A DNA stretch of 64,000 bases from Trichostrongylus colubriformis (Eukaryota > Nematoda > Chromadorea > Rhabditida > Trichostrongylidae), in contig OZ022259.1 in NCBI GenBank assembly GCA_963978905.1, positions 1 to 64,000 on the forward strand. The letters run 5' to 3'. Positions 46,053 through 57,371 of the stretch are shown here, piece by piece. The position numbers and the translations under genes were made by a program. The first letter of the stretch is position 1. Each line of letters begins with the position of its first letter. Under the pieces are notes generated by a model. The model had not been told where the DNA came from. It worked only from the letters and a program-made list of their open reading frames with translations, and ran no database searches.

Positions 46053-46931
46053 TCGTCTCGAAATTTAATCCTATAGGTTGCCCAGCTTGTATACGTGTAT
46101 GTCATGCCGCCCTTCTCATTCCTTGCACCATGCAGCCACATGTGTGGCCGATCATTCGTGGTCTATTAGATCTTTAATTGTTGATTTCTCAGCACGTTCT
46201 CCTTTTATGTTTGTAACACTTCAGGTTTCTTTTCTTTTGCTTTACTTCTCCAGTAATTATTCAGTTCTGGTGCCAATTTTGCCTTTTCTAGCATCGACCC
46301 GGTCCCCACTGTCTCTCCTTACTGGTCAATTGTTTTGGCTCCACACACTTGATACCGTTTACAACCATTTCACTGAAAATTTGCCACTTCATGATTCTTT
46401 TTCACTTATATTGGCCTTGAGCATAGATTCATATGTATATATTTATATAAAGTTGAAGGAGTTATTATTATTTGGGGTCCGAGGTGCATAATACGTGTTG
46501 TATAATGTGTAAAATGTGGGTTGCTTACCGTTTATCTCAAAAACGGAAGTGCGCAGTGGGTTCCCAGAGCATTCGGTGCGTAGGTGGTAGAAGGTGTGTG
46601 CCTTTGTAGGTCCAAGGCAATGATAGCAGTATGCGATTGCAGGGGGTGTGTATCATTAGGACAGGATTTCGCACTGCGGCGCGTGGCATGTGGCGCGATG
46701 AGTGTGTGTGAGTTGAGTCCGGTTGCCGTGTTCCGCTCCTCAATTTGAGCATAATCCCGTTGAGATCTAACTACGCGCATCGCCCTAACTCGATAAATAC
46801 CAATTGTGGGTCCTTCCAAGAAAATTGTAAGAATGCAGTGGTCCTGCGTGGCTCATTCAAAAACGGGGAACTATTGTGTAATATCCAGAGAAGATGTCGT
46901 CTTTGCCCAGTTCGAGTGAGGTGTATTTGTT
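46053..46931. other. 3' side of the OATP gene, no further gene recognised
   Basis: Presumed 3' UTR and intergenic sequence. A partial family D left end (GGGTGTGTATCATTAGGAC, near 46640) is followed by GATTTCGCACTGCGGCG. No clear AATAAA was located close to the stop. Confidence 0.4.
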
Positions 46932-47125
46932 GGGTGTGTACCCTTATCTTAGGATTTGGCACAACCACGAGCGGCGTGCGACGCCGTGTGTGCCAGCTAG
47001 CCCCCGCTTTAGTTGAATCTTACTGCGATTACACGGTAATTCTAGGGAAAAAGACACCTTAAGCTCGTCGTGTCGCTTCGCTTGCGACGCCGCGGTGCGA
47101 AATCCTGACGTAAGGATACGCATCC
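46932..47125 (+). mobile_element. MITE family D copy 2
   Basis: Ends GGGTGTGTACCCTTATCTT and GTAAGGATACGCATCC. Subterminal GCGGTGCGAAATCCTGACG as in the 39.7-kb copy. Confidence 0.65.
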
Positions 47126-48159
47126 ATTCGTCAAGTCCAAACCGAACTGCAGCAGAGGGGCTTGTAATGCACTAAGTAGTTGAGAGGAACCTTGGGAGCA
47201 AAGAATGCTTTATGAGTGATACAAAGGATTTCAAGAGGTTCGCTGATCTCCTACTCGGCTTTCTTCCTTGAGATAGGTGATTCACGCGATAGTCAGTCCT
47301 TCCAGAATGTGAGAGATTGTATTGCAAACTTTTCAGAGGGCGGAGTTATATTCTCGTAGTCGATTCTCCCGACACGATAGTGCCCCAAAAGCAATCCAAA
47401 CTCCGAAATTAGCTGATTCGAATAAGCGATCACAAGCCATATTATGCGGGTTTTATGTGGACTCAGGAAAGGAAATCCCGGTGGGGTGGATGAATTCATT
47501 CTGTCCCCCCTATCCACATTAGTATAATTATATAAAGAATTCGCGTAATTAGCGGAAAGGAGAGATAGGTTCAAGGAAGAGAAAGCTTGGTCCGCATGTG
47601 GAGCGTCATCTGAACGCAAGATAAAGCTGCATTTGATAACAGGTGTCAATTATAGTATTCAACTTTCAAAATAAGGCCCGCAAGCCGTTTAGAAGCGCAT
47701 AGAAATGTGAGCAAAGTGTTTCTCGTGCTTGTTTAGCGATTTTATATTACGCGTGTGCACCAACTCCACCCACAATGGCACAACGCGATGTGCCGCCGTT
47801 GTCGTGCGCAGCTTCGCGCGGTCAACTTTCTACCAAGTGATTACGGTTTATTTGCCACTCTTGATGTCAATGATGACAAACACCACTTAATTATGGTAGG
47901 AAAGATTATTTGCCTTAGTCGGCTGAGCTATCTTCCGTTTCGATTTCATTACTAGTACATGTGAATTCGATAAGTGAAAGTTTCCCGTCTACACTCTTAT
48001 GGCGCACATCCCTGCTTTTCATGGGCTCCATTGAGAACTGTGACAACACATTGAACTTCTCAAACCTCGCGCTAAATGATTATCAGCTCGCTACCTTTCG
48101 TGTAAATAACATGCTAAGGTTGTTAGGAAAATTCTGGTTTGAAAACTTATAACTCGGCT
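47126..48159. other. No gene recognised
   Basis: AT-rich. An open frame of 118 codons at 47293-47649 (minus) shows no recognised motif and is not supported. Confidence 0.35.
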
Positions 48160-48736
48160 TAACACGTTGACGACGAGCCGTTTTTTTCATGGATTGCCCA
48201 TGGGACGGCGCATTTCTCTTCGTAGAAACTTGATAGTTTTTGGATAAATGAACGGCTACGGCCAAAATGTTCTAAGAAATGCAGAAATTTAGAATGCGGT
48301 CTCAATCCTTGACACGATTTAGCTTTTATTGCGCCAATCTTGCGAGATCAGTCCAGTTTTTACCAATTTTTACAGCAAATTTGGTTGGAAATTTCTCTCC
48401 ATAGAAAGTTTACCTTCTGAGGATGAATATTACACCCGCTCGGCTCAAAACTGCTTGGCGCGTGCAATAGGCGCTACATTGACGGTAGTTTTTCGCCATT
48501 TCTTGCATGACTTGCGCCTCAAAGTGTCTGGCGCCCGCGCCCTAGACGCTACCTTGACAAAGCTCTATTTTTTATGACTTGCATTTGGAAGTGCCCTTTT
48601 ACTCTTCGTTGAAACGGTGCAACCAACGCAGGGGAACGCATGCCTTATCGTCGCGTCGAGCGCGCGAATCGATCGCGGAGTCTGAACGCTGCCTAAAGGA
48701 TATCGAAGTAGGAACTCCGCAAGTACCATCATCCTT

Positions 48737-50362
48737 ATGAGTGATCTTGTCACCATGAGCGTTCCTTATGCTGACATCGACGAACTCAACGAAACTTTCG
48801 ATGAGTTGCTGCTTGACAGCGACGCTGAAGTTCCCGATGGTGTGGATGCTGATGACATGACTCCTGCCGTTGTCCCTGATACTGAAGCTGATGAATCCGA
48901 TTCCGACGTGTCAGATTACGACAGCAACGACGAAGAAGAGGAAAACACTTGGAGGAACGATGCTCAAGAACATGAGAGATGGACCTACAGCGAGCCTGTT
49001 GGAGCTGCTCCAGAGGTGGACAACTGTGAGACGCCACTCCAGTTTTATGAGCTGTTCTTCTCAGAAGAACTCCTTACCATGATAGCTGATCAGACTAACG
49101 TCTACGCTCAAGAAAAGCGACGTAATTGGATTCAAACGGACTTAGATGAACTGAGAATATTCTTCGGCCTCTGCATGCAGATGTCCCGCTGTCCATTCGA
49201 TAACCAGCGAAATTACTGGTCGCTGAAACCTTGGAATTCGGCTAGAAATGAGCATTCGATTGCCGGAGATTTTATGACCAGAGATCGATTTGAGGAGATT
49301 CAGAGGCATCTTCACTTTGTCGACAACAGTGCTGCCGAAAAGACCAACAAGCTTTATAAAGTGCAGCCTGTTCTTGACTATCTGAACGGCCGATTTCAAG
49401 CCATGTACAGACCTGAGAGGGAACTGTGCATCGAGAAGTCTATGGTGCCATTCAGAGGTCGTGTTTCCTTTTGGCAGTACAATGGAGGAAAACGTCATCG
49501 ATTTGGAATAAAGCTGTTCAAGCTTTGCTCCCGTGCCGGCTACACCCAAAAAGTCAAGGTTTATGCAGGAAGAGATCCAAAAAGGACAGCCAGTGTCGCA
49601 GAGGCCGTAGTGCTAGAATTGATGGACGGTTTTCTGATGCAGGGACGTTGCCTATGCACCGATAACTGGTACACCAGTCTAACACTCGCTCATACTCTTC
49701 TCAGGAAAAAAACAGACATGGTGGGGACAATCGCAAGAAATCGCAAGGGTATCCCTCAGATCCTTAGAGACAAGAAACTTCGGAGAGGAGAGTTCATTTA
49801 CCAGCAGAACCTAAAAGGAGTGCTAGTTCTGAAATGGAGGGACAAGAGGGATATACATATGATGTCTACCAAGCACGATGCTGGTCTTCACCCAAACGGC
49901 AAGCCTTTGGTTGTTGTCGACTACAACAAGATGAAGGGATTCGTGGACCTGAGCGACCAGATGGCTGCCTATACGCCGTTTGTGAGGAAAACATCTAAAT
50001 GGTATATTCGGTTGTTCTTTCATCTCTTGACACAGACCGCCTTAGTCAACGCTTGGTTTTTGTATTGCGAGAAGATCAAGAAAATCAAAATCAATCACTT
50101 CAAGGAGTTGATTGTGGAAGACTTGTTGTACCAGAACTTGAACAACATAACTAGCAGCTCAAGGTCACGAAAGCGCAAGCTAATATCTGACCCAAATGCG
50201 AAAGCTAAAAACAGACGACTTTGCTCCGACTGTTACAGCTCAATCTCTGCAACTGCTGGCAGATCGACGGCTAGGAAACTGGCTAAGAAGACCAAGTCAA
50301 GATGCAGTCTGTGTGACAAATTCTGCTGTTTAGATTGTTTCCAAAAATCTCATAGTTGTTGA
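48737..50362 (+). CDS. piggyBac-type transposase, 541 aa, uninterrupted
   Basis: Cut-and-paste transposase acting on TTAA sites in the nucleus. Residues 1-75 are acidic (for example DESDSDVSDYDSNDEEEE), as usual at the N-terminus. About 100-445 form the DDE_Tnp_1_7 domain. In the second catalytic block LCTDNWYTS the aspartate is D309; in the third, GFVDLSDQM, D404 and D407 align with the D447 and D450 positions of the cabbage looper enzyme. In the first block the enzyme from looper has C-D-S-G. Here the text is KLCSRAGYT (residues 263-270), with no aspartate, although one follows at D280 (YAGRD). The C-terminus (496-541) is a cysteine-rich zinc-binding region with C496, C499, C523, C526, C530, C531, C534, H539 and C541. 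No introns, no stops. A nearby in-frame Met at residue 7 is an alternative start. Confidence 0.93.
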   Translation: MSDLVTMSVPYADIDELNETFDELLLDSDAEVPDGVDADDMTPAVVPDTEADESDSDVSDYDSNDEEEENTWRNDAQEHERWTYSEPVGAAPEVDNCETPLQFYELFFSEELLTMIADQTNVYAQEKRRNWIQTDLDELRIFFGLCMQMSRCPFDNQRNYWSLKPWNSARNEHSIAGDFMTRDRFEEIQRHLHFVDNSAAEKTNKLYKVQPVLDYLNGRFQAMYRPERELCIEKSMVPFRGRVSFWQYNGGKRHRFGIKLFKLCSRAGYTQKVKVYAGRDPKRTASVAEAVVLELMDGFLMQGRCLCTDNWYTSLTLAHTLLRKKTDMVGTIARNRKGIPQILRDKKLRRGEFIYQQNLKGVLVLKWRDKRDIHMMSTKHDAGLHPNGKPLVVVDYNKMKGFVDLSDQMAAYTPFVRKTSKWYIRLFFHLLTQTALVNAWFLYCEKIKKIKINHFKELIVEDLLYQNLNNITSSSRSRKRKLISDPNAKAKNRRLCSDCYSSISATAGRSTARKLAKKTKSRCSLCDKFCCLDCFQKSHSC

Positions 50363-50513
50363 TTAACTGCATAAGCATTATTTTTTTTGCGTGAATGTAT
50401 GTATTGCTGCAAAGTGAACTATATTTATTGAAAGTAAAAATGAAGGACAAGCCTTGAAAGCTATTCATATTTGGTTTATTCCAATACAAAATACTTCTTC
50501 ATCGTCGCCTGGC

Positions 50514-50765
50514 GGTTTTGTGACAAGCGGTTGTGAAATTCGTGTTCACGGCATCAAATTACCCCAGTGTACAAGTTTTCAGCTAATTTGGTGATTTGCG
50601 GTATTTTGGCGCCGGCACCTGTGGCGCGGGCGCCAAGCGGTTTTGTGGCAAGAGGTTGTGAAATTCGTGTTCACGGCATCAAAATACCCCAGTGTACAAG
50701 TTTTCAGCTAATTTGGTGATTTACGGTATTTTGGCGCCAGCGCCTGTGGCGCGGGCGCCAGGTAA
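50514..50765 (+). repeat. Two tandem ~126-bp repeats in the 3' subterminal region of the piggyBac element
   Basis: The segment from GGTTTTGTGACAAGCGG to GGCGCGGGCGCC is repeated immediately with few changes (second copy from about 50639). Each copy ends with a GGCGCC palindrome. Such subterminal repeats may bind transposase. Confidence 0.75.
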
Positions 50766-50956
50766 TTCGCGCCAAACAGCTGTGGTATTCATTCAGAGGT
50801 ACAAGCTCCCCACAAGGGACAAGATTACCACGAAATTGGTTGTTCGTCCATCTTTCTTCTGAGGAAATATACTGGCAGACACCATTGTCTGCCATCGTCC
50901 CATGAGACAGACTGGCTGTCAGCCACCATTGTCTGCCACCGTCGTCTACGTGTTAA

Positions 50957-51742
50957 ACTGCATTCTCCCTCAAAATACGTATTATTCTACTCGTCACGTT
51001 TTCACTGACATTATACATATTTGCTCATCCCATTACGGTGTAACATTGACGATTGAAATTGGGCGAAGTTGTGTAATGTGGGCTACAAGAACTATGTTCT
51101 CCATACACTGCTTTTTTACGAGTTACTTAGAGGTTTAGAAAAATAATGGCCAGTAAGCGTCAGATATGGGGCGTATTATAACTATATCTTCGACTCTTTT
51201 AATTTCTGGAAGAAAATTTGTGGAAGGCGCTGGAGCTCATGACTGCTACATGAGGCCACACGATTCTCATTTTTCACATTTCACTGAGCCAGCTTACCTC
51301 AAGCTATTCACGGTCCTGCACGAGAGAGGATATAGCTTTCACCCATCTCCCTTTGTTACAGTCATTCAGTGGTAGATGTTTATTTTACTCTGATGACACA
51401 CTGCCTGGTTTAGATACGCTGGCAATCGTTCCAGATGTTATAGTACTGACAGATGTCATACAAAAGTAACAACAGATGCTATTCTAAAACGTGAAAGATT
51501 CTACAAATTCTGTACTAGAGGAGAGTTAACTAATGTAAACTAATGTTAAAATAGAAAGTCGTGTTTTACCACGACACCCTTGAAGATGGACTGAATTGCT
51601 TCTCACTGTTTCCTTAAAGCGCCTTGATTAACCAAAACCTTGAGCAACAAAACCACTACCACACATTTGATTCTACGCGTGGTTTCCCCATACTGTGTTC
51701 ACGTTTGTGTTTACCCGCGCTTGATCAAACGTGTTCACGAAG
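50957..51742. other. No gene recognised
   Basis: AT-rich spacer; the 78- and 69-codon plus-strand frames have no recognised motif. Confidence 0.4.
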
Positions 51743-51746
51743 TTAA

Positions 51747-51890
51747 AGGCACAGTTAACGATCATTTTGATACTTCGTCGCACTCATAAAGGCTGGGATG
51801 ATAAAGACGCAAAGTGAACAAAACCCAGAGAAAATCACCGAGAAACCCTGAATATACGGTGCTCCTGATTCGTGGCTCCGAAGAGTTTGC
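51747..51890 (+). mobile_element. Left end of a TTAA|AGG MITE, family L
   Basis: AGGCACAGTTAACGATCATT follows TTAA (51743-51746) and matches the left end of the complete family L element at 55685. I could not find its right end. Confidence 0.4.
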
Positions 51891-52650
51891 AGCCTAGAAG
51901 CAAGCATTTACAAAAGTTTTCACCCCGTATTATCATCCAATGATGTTGCTGCTACTGCGGGGCTTTCCCCTATCCTACCAAATCGCAGTCGATGTCATGC
52001 CTCTTTCCCACGTAGGTGCTACGTTGCCCAAATGGCTAAATCCTAGATGGGTGTGGGTCATCTTGAGACAATTGCCGTCATCTCATTTACGGGTTCCTTA
52101 CGCATTTAGCACTCACTCCCGCGCCGCAGTGATGGCCTTGCTGTTGTGGAAAGCTTATAATCTCGTGGACAGAACCAAGACTCTCATATTATTGTAAACA
52201 GTGCCTCTAAATCCTTCAAAAGGGTTTTCAATCACCGAGTAGTAAAATTGCCCTATTAATTTGGGAATGAATTCTATCTCAACTGGCTTTTTGTAAATGC
52301 CCGTGAAACTTTTCATGTGGTTCATAGTACGCAAATATTACATAAATATATGAACAGCAGAAGAACTTAAGTTTTCGGATGATTGCCTCAATTGTTTATC
52401 ACACCCGCCAGCTGCGCCGAAATAATTTTTTGGAGGAAAAATAGGTAAAAACATTGAGTTATGACATGAGCTGAATGGTCGCCGTTGCTCTCGTCCAAGG
52501 ATTGCACCTCCATTTCTGACAGTATCCCTCAGTTATGTGCGTCCCTTAATGTGACAGGAGATCCATCATACCTTGATGACAGGGACGCAGAAGGAGCCGG
52601 GGCGTGCGCCGTTGATTCCCCATCGCACCCGCGGTGAAAATGCAGCATGT
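51891..52650. other. No gene recognised
   Basis: A plus-strand frame at 51940-52197 (85 codons) is unassigned and unsupported. Confidence 0.35.
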
Positions 52651-52651
52651 G

Positions 52652-52916
52652 TTAGGTTCGTGGCTTCATAACGGTTCTCCTGCACCGTGTCCGATCGTGG
52701 TCATTCTCTGTTACTCCAACGAGTACCTTAGTGCCATTTATTATCTGATTCACTATGCAATCCTCAGAACAGAGACGCTTTATGGCGGTGAATGTCTCCT
52801 GATTACTATAGAAAGCCAGATTACTATTTTGAATTTCCGAATAACAACAGATATATCGGGATAATTGGAAGTGCGGATAGCATAGCTCGATAAAAACCGT
52901 ATTCGTTGTGCTTCAG
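52652..52916 (-). CDS. Unassigned minus-strand open segment, about 87 codons
   Basis: An open frame without a start codon ending at TAA (52652-52654), containing text such as ETFTAIKRLCSEDCIVNQ. It has plausible codon use but no family I recognise. It might be the last exon of a minus-strand gene that also includes 53484-53900. Confidence 0.2.
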
Positions 52917-53480
52917 CCATTCTCTATGCATTTACGGTCTGAGCCACATTACTACATATAATTTTAGGATATGTCGTATTGGTGATGCACCATATCATTA
53001 TCAGGCTTCTCGTAAGTGATGTTCACACTCACACGTATTACATGGTACGGGGACCTTAATGGCGGCTTTTTGAAACTGATAACGGCTTAAATGGGCATAT
53101 AGCCATTAGGGAATGGGGTAGGAATGAAATCCGGTACACCGCTCACTACTACTATGCGACTGCTATAGTAAATGCGTCTGATGCTACATGGATTATCAAC
53201 ATACGATCTCGATGTGACAACAAAGCAAGTGATTCATTCTCTCATGCGGTGTCAGCAACAACAATGGTGCATCGCTAGACTATGTGAAATTCCAAATAGT
53301 GCTGCATGCTTGTAGAAACGATAAGCATCGATAACTGGCATATGGATCTACCACCAGTCTGTAGTAAATACATAGATGCTCAGGAAATGGTCAAGTTGCT
53401 ATCAGTTGATACACTTGAATCCAAAACTGTCGATCCCTAAACTATCTAAACTTCCGATAGTGACTACTTCAATCAAGGTC

Positions 53481-53900
53481 TTAATTTAGTGAATGAACAC
53501 ATTTCATTCCTAAACATTGATCGTCGATATGATTGTAACGAAAGGTACCGACCGTTAAATCATCTGGACCTCTGAAAATGGTGATCTTCCCAGCGTGATA
53601 TCCTCGATATGGATTAATTCTATCACCTATATGTAGAATGTAAATGCTCAGCAAAAACTCAACATCGACCATTTCCCATTTACATAATTCCATTGAGTTA
53701 TTCGCGCAGTACTGTGCGATAGCCCAACTGATGAGAATATAAATCTCTCGAACCCCATTTTGAGCCAGCGCATAAATTCGTCCACTTTTCAGCCTTCGTC
53801 CGGATATAGCACAGACGTAAGCGGAAAAGAGGATGATTAAGTGCTCGGTAAAATGGAGTTCGAAATATTTATGGCACTGTCGGCCGTTCTCCTTGCTCGA
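53481..53900 (-). CDS. Unassigned minus-strand coding-like segment, 139 codons
   Basis: Open from just after a stop at 53901-53903 to TAA at 53481-53483. It contains hydrophobic runs HLIILFSAYVCAIS and EIYILISWAIAQYC, then a more polar part with INPYRGYHAGKITIFRGPDD. The length and composition look coding, and an acceptor-like CACTAG stands at its upstream edge. I do not recognise the family. It may be an exon of a membrane protein or a remnant. Confidence 0.4.
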   Translation of the reverse strand, partial: SSKENGRQCHKYFELHFTEHLIILFSAYVCAISGRRLKSGRIYALAQNGVREIYILISWAIAQYCANNSMELCKWEMVDVEFLLSIYILHIGDRINPYRGYHAGKITIFRGPDDLTVGTFRYNHIDDQCLGMKCVHSLN

Positions 53901-53909
53901 CTAGTGCTG

Positions 53910-54440
53910 CTCTCTGAATTCTATCTAGTTGAGCAGAGATGCATATCACGAAGTTGAAAGGGCTAAGTGGGTCATCCGCCAAAGAAAAACATGTGATAAT
54001 TGTTCATTTTTTTTTGCTTGCTTATCAAAATACATTACATTACAAAATAATGTAATAGAAAAGGATGGGTTTTTGGCCGCGCATTCTCGTCCCATTCAGA
54101 TCGCATGATGCGCAGGCAAAATCCAGTAAAATAAATGCCCATCTAGATGAGCCAAGCCTGCCATCCATCCGTGAGAGATTCGTTTGGAAAAATAAGAACA
54201 CGGCTTGAATATCGCTTGTCCAGGCAAGTCGGGGGTGTGAACAAATCCCATTCACCTGCCACCACATTCTACAAGAATGTGAGGTGCATGTTAACAAAGG
54301 ACTGGTTAACGCCAAAAAGTTTATCTTCTTTCAATGGGTATATTTTATAGGATACGTTTGGACAGTCTTTGAGTTGGCGCACGCCTTGTAAATTGAAGTG
54401 AACACTTTCCACGCGAAAGGCTAAATTCTCTGTAACTATG
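53910..54440. other. No gene recognised
   Basis: Spacer between the open segment and the mariner element. A 91-codon minus-strand frame (54040-54315) is unassigned. Confidence 0.4.
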
Positions 54441-54442
54441 TA

Positions 54443-55274
54443 TTAGGTTGTCCCAAAAGTCTTGTCATATTTTTTTTGATCATCACTTTTTATTTTTTTT
54501 TTCGTCCAACCAACAACAATTAGGCAACATTGACCATTGTTATCGGCAACCCTCTGCCACTTTATAGGAAAATCGTTGATTCCCTTCTCCCAAAACTCTG
54601 GGTTCTGAGAGTCGAAGAAGTCAGCGATCGCCTTCGCAAGCAAGTCATAATCAACGGATTTTCTCTTGGCCAAGAAGGATTCGAGAGGATGGGTACGGTG
54701 TTGGTCAGAAAGGGCATTGTCTGGAGTGTATGGCGGGTGGGACAGGATATCCCAGCCGAGCTCCTGTGGCTTGGCCTGGGCACTTTTCGCGATCGGAGGA
54801 AATTGGAGCGAGCGTCGTCATGTAGGAGGGTGACCGCGGACCTTCTTCGGCGCTTTTCTCGAACAGCGACGGCGAGCTGCTGGAGCTGGTGAGTGCATAC
54901 GGTAGCGGTGACTGTCTCGCCTTGATCACCTCGCGGGAAAGCATTCCTTCCTCGTCCCAGAACCAGCACAGTCCCAAGCGTGGTTTGTCCTTCATGTCAA
55001 TCTCGCCGTTGCTGAAGCTGATGAACCGGCGGCGCACGGTCTCCTAGCTCACACATCCCTTGCCCAATGCAGCGCTGATGGAGTGGCAAGCTTCCGTCGT
55101 TTTGGTGCCGCAAGACCGCTCATAATAGATGACACCGAGAGTTGGGTGGGTATCTACAACGGGCATTGTAGCTCTCTCCACGGGATCTGGTGGGTCAATA
55201 TATATATTCCTAGAAAGCTTAGGGAACGTTCTACCATATTCCTGAACCGCCTGGACCTGCCTCGAAGTGAACAA
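54443..55274 (-). pseudogene. Mariner transposase pseudogene (DD34D type)
   Basis: Minus-strand pieces in different frames: a first segment with the early text RRRFISFSNGEIDMKDKPRL, then LCWFWDEEGMLSREVIKARQ, then LLHDDARSNF in another frame (second catalytic aspartate), then HPPYTPDNALSD (third aspartate) and a C-terminal part that contains LAKAIADFFDSQNPEFWEKG. The block with the first catalytic aspartate is missing, and there are stops and frameshifts. Inactive as it stands. Confidence 0.85.
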
Positions 55275-55327
55275 GTGTTACTGATTTTTTTTTGGGAAAA
55301 TATGACAAGACTTTTGGGACAACCTAA
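54443..55327 (-). mobile_element. Mariner element, internally deleted, with intact ends
   Basis: 885 bp with perfect 31-bp terminal inverted repeats starting TTAGGTTGTCCCAAAAGTC, flanked by TA on both sides (54441-54442 and 55328-55329). The coding part on the minus strand is broken. It is too short for a complete mariner (about 1.3 kb), and the ends could still be mobilised in trans. Confidence 0.92.
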
Positions 55328-55329
55328 TA

Positions 55330-55680
55330 TAATGCACCCTTTTTGTAGCCCTACAGAGAGCTTTGTAGGCACAAAATTGTGAGAGCTATCGCGCATGTCA
55401 CAGAACTTAGAGGCCCTGTGTGAATGTGGGCCATGATCTTGAAGGAAATTCATTGTAAGAACGCCGAGAATTTAGACTTCCTCCCCTTCACTTTGATGTG
55501 ATAGTGAGAGATCTCATGAAGGGAACTCTCAAGAATATTATGCGCGCAGAAGACATTTCCCTGATAGCGCACAGCATCTTCGATGTGAACGGCATAGCTT
55601 TCATAGCGGAGATCAGGGAAGAACGTCAGGCAAAAGTGCAGAAATGGCAGGAAGCCGGCAGAATGAACTCCGATTGATAG
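55330..55680. other. No gene recognised
   Basis: Short spacer; nothing supported. Confidence 0.4.
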
Positions 55681-55684
55681 TTAA

Positions 55685-56655
55685 AGGCACTTTCCGCGAT
55701 AATTTTGATGGGTTTTTGAGGTAAGTACGGTTTGTGGATGTGCTGAAGAACAAGAAGTGAAGAGGAAACCTCGAAAAACCTTCAAAAACACTGGAAATAG
55801 GGTCTTTCTCATTCGGGAAATTGTACGAGATTACACTCCAGAAGTGGGCGTTCGGACGAGCTTTCCAAAAGTTGGCTTCTTGCCAGTTTTTGCGCTTGGA
55901 TCGATAAAACCGTCATCCAGCTGATTTCTGCATGCAACACGCAGTTTTCATTTAATTCTTATTAGAAATTCCTGCTCTGCCGACTTTTCTACTTCTAATA
56001 GCGTGATTACCTTAAATAACACAGTATTTCAAGTGCTTGACTGATAATTCATTGTAAGCTTTTACCTCGTTTAGGCTGCACTGAGCTAGTCGACTTCAGC
56101 GCAGAAATACCACCATGTGAATTTATTCATTGATGGTGTACTGAAAAATATGACACTAGCAGAGTTCAAGACGGTACATTGAACAAAGGAAAAATTTGAC
56201 GTGAGATTCATGCAAAATTCATTCAATACGATCAACACAACGTACCGCAACATAACGATCACAACGGATTCTCCTAGCCTATATAAAGAATAGAGAGCAA
56301 AGATATCACGATAAAGTCATAATTAAAAAGTCACCCAACGCGCGAAAATACGATTAAACAACAGTGAAAAATAATGAAATCCGCACGAAGGACCAGCTGA
56401 TTTCAAGATGACTACACCCTACAATGATTCAAGTAACGAGTGCGCGCAGTTTAGCCATCTGGGGCACGGTTTGTTCAAGATGGCAGAGGGGGTGTTCAAA
56501 ATCTTCAAACGGCGGCCATCATCTAAATTATTTGTTTTGTTCTCGTGTAAGACACATTCAATTGTCTCACGGTAAGTACAGTCTTTTCCCCAGGCGAGAC
56601 AGCTATCTATCCACATAGTGTACTTATGAGATTTTCCTTATCGTGAACTGTCCCT
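55685..56655 (+). mobile_element. TTAA|AGG MITE, family L, complete
   Basis: Flanked by TTAA on both sides (55681-55684 and 56656-56659). Left end AGGCACTTTCCGCGATAA; right end, read inward, AGGGACAGTTCACGATAAG. About 971 bp with no transposase. The interior is not shared with other families. Confidence 0.65.
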
Positions 56656-56693
56656 TTAAGAAGCCCAAATTCGTAAGCACCGAGGAATGCTCA

Positions 56694-56936
56694 CTACCAA
56701 TAAATGATCGCCTTGGAACCATCGAGAGGGTACTTGAAATTTCCGGTAGCTCGGTAGCGATTTAACGACCAAGTGTACTGTGGATCAGGCAGTAAAAGCT
56801 CCAAACATGTCATGGTTGAAATTGATAGAGTCTGTTGAGATCCTATGCGATGCTCGAGGGCGATAAAGGGTAGAGTGTACCGAACGGTGGTAAGGTCCAG
56901 TTGAAGTCGAGGGAAAGCGGCTGCCATGGACTGAGA
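56694..56936 (-). CDS. Unassigned minus-strand coding-like segment
   Basis: Open frame starting MAAAFPRLQLDLTTVRYTLP and ending GSKAIIYW and TAG; preceded by TCTTCTCAG, a good acceptor. Family unknown. Another frame is also open over part of it, so the reading is uncertain. Confidence 0.25.
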   Translation of the reverse strand, partial: SQSMAAAFPRLQLDLTTVRYTLPFIALEHRIGSQQTLSISTMTCLELLLPDPQYTWSLNRYRATGNFKYPLDGSKAIIYW

Positions 56937-57116
56937 AGACTAGAGGATCGTCCCATTTGGAAAGCTTTAGAGTTTAAATGCGAAAAAAGCGAAACGTCGT
57001 CATAACAAGATGAACGTTTGTCTTAATTCCATTTCCATTAACTCGAATTTCAAACACAAAGTGTTTAAATTGCCTCCACTGATCCGAAGCATTCTAGCAT
57101 TCTCAGTTATTTATCC

Positions 57117-57317
57117 GTCATCACCGTTACTTCCGTCCTTTGGCATAAGTGATTTAGTCATACGATGGCATCGTTGAGTAGAGACGTCATTGCGTAGGAT
57201 GATGAATCGAGGAGAGCCGCTTCCGAAATGATTAGAGATCTTTACCTGGAAGTTCTTTCCGCTGAGGGTACAAGTGGAGTAGTTGAAGGCAATCAGGTGT
57301 CCCACCTGCTCGCATCA
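57117..57317 (-). CDS. Unassigned minus-strand coding-like segment
   Basis: VGHLIAFNYSTCTLSGKNFQ follows GCGAGCAG (acceptor) and ends at a possible donor GTAAAG. The frame stays open further to a stop at 57117. I do not recognise it. It could belong with the other minus-strand pieces at 53-62 kb. Confidence 0.25.
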
Positions 57318-57371
57318 CTGACACTTTTCTTAATTATGCTGTTCCTATCGCTCGCCTGCAATTTAATTTAA

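Larger units (their letters stand above)
48164..50952 (+). mobile_element. Complete piggyBac-superfamily transposon
   Basis: 2,789 bp flanked by TTAA on both sides (48160-48163 and 50953-50956), the piggyBac target. Terminal inverted repeats are CACGTTGACGACG and CGTCGTCTACGTG, matching at 12 of 13 positions. It contains one intact transposase ORF on the plus strand. Both subterminal regions carry GGCGC-rich motifs such as TTGGCGCC and GTGGCGCGGGCGCCA. Coding capacity and both ends are preserved, so the element looks young. Confidence 0.92.

Noticed and set aside
48786..49549. Minus-strand and alternative-frame ORFs over the piggyBac gene
   Set aside because: They overlap the intact transposase frame and have no independent features.
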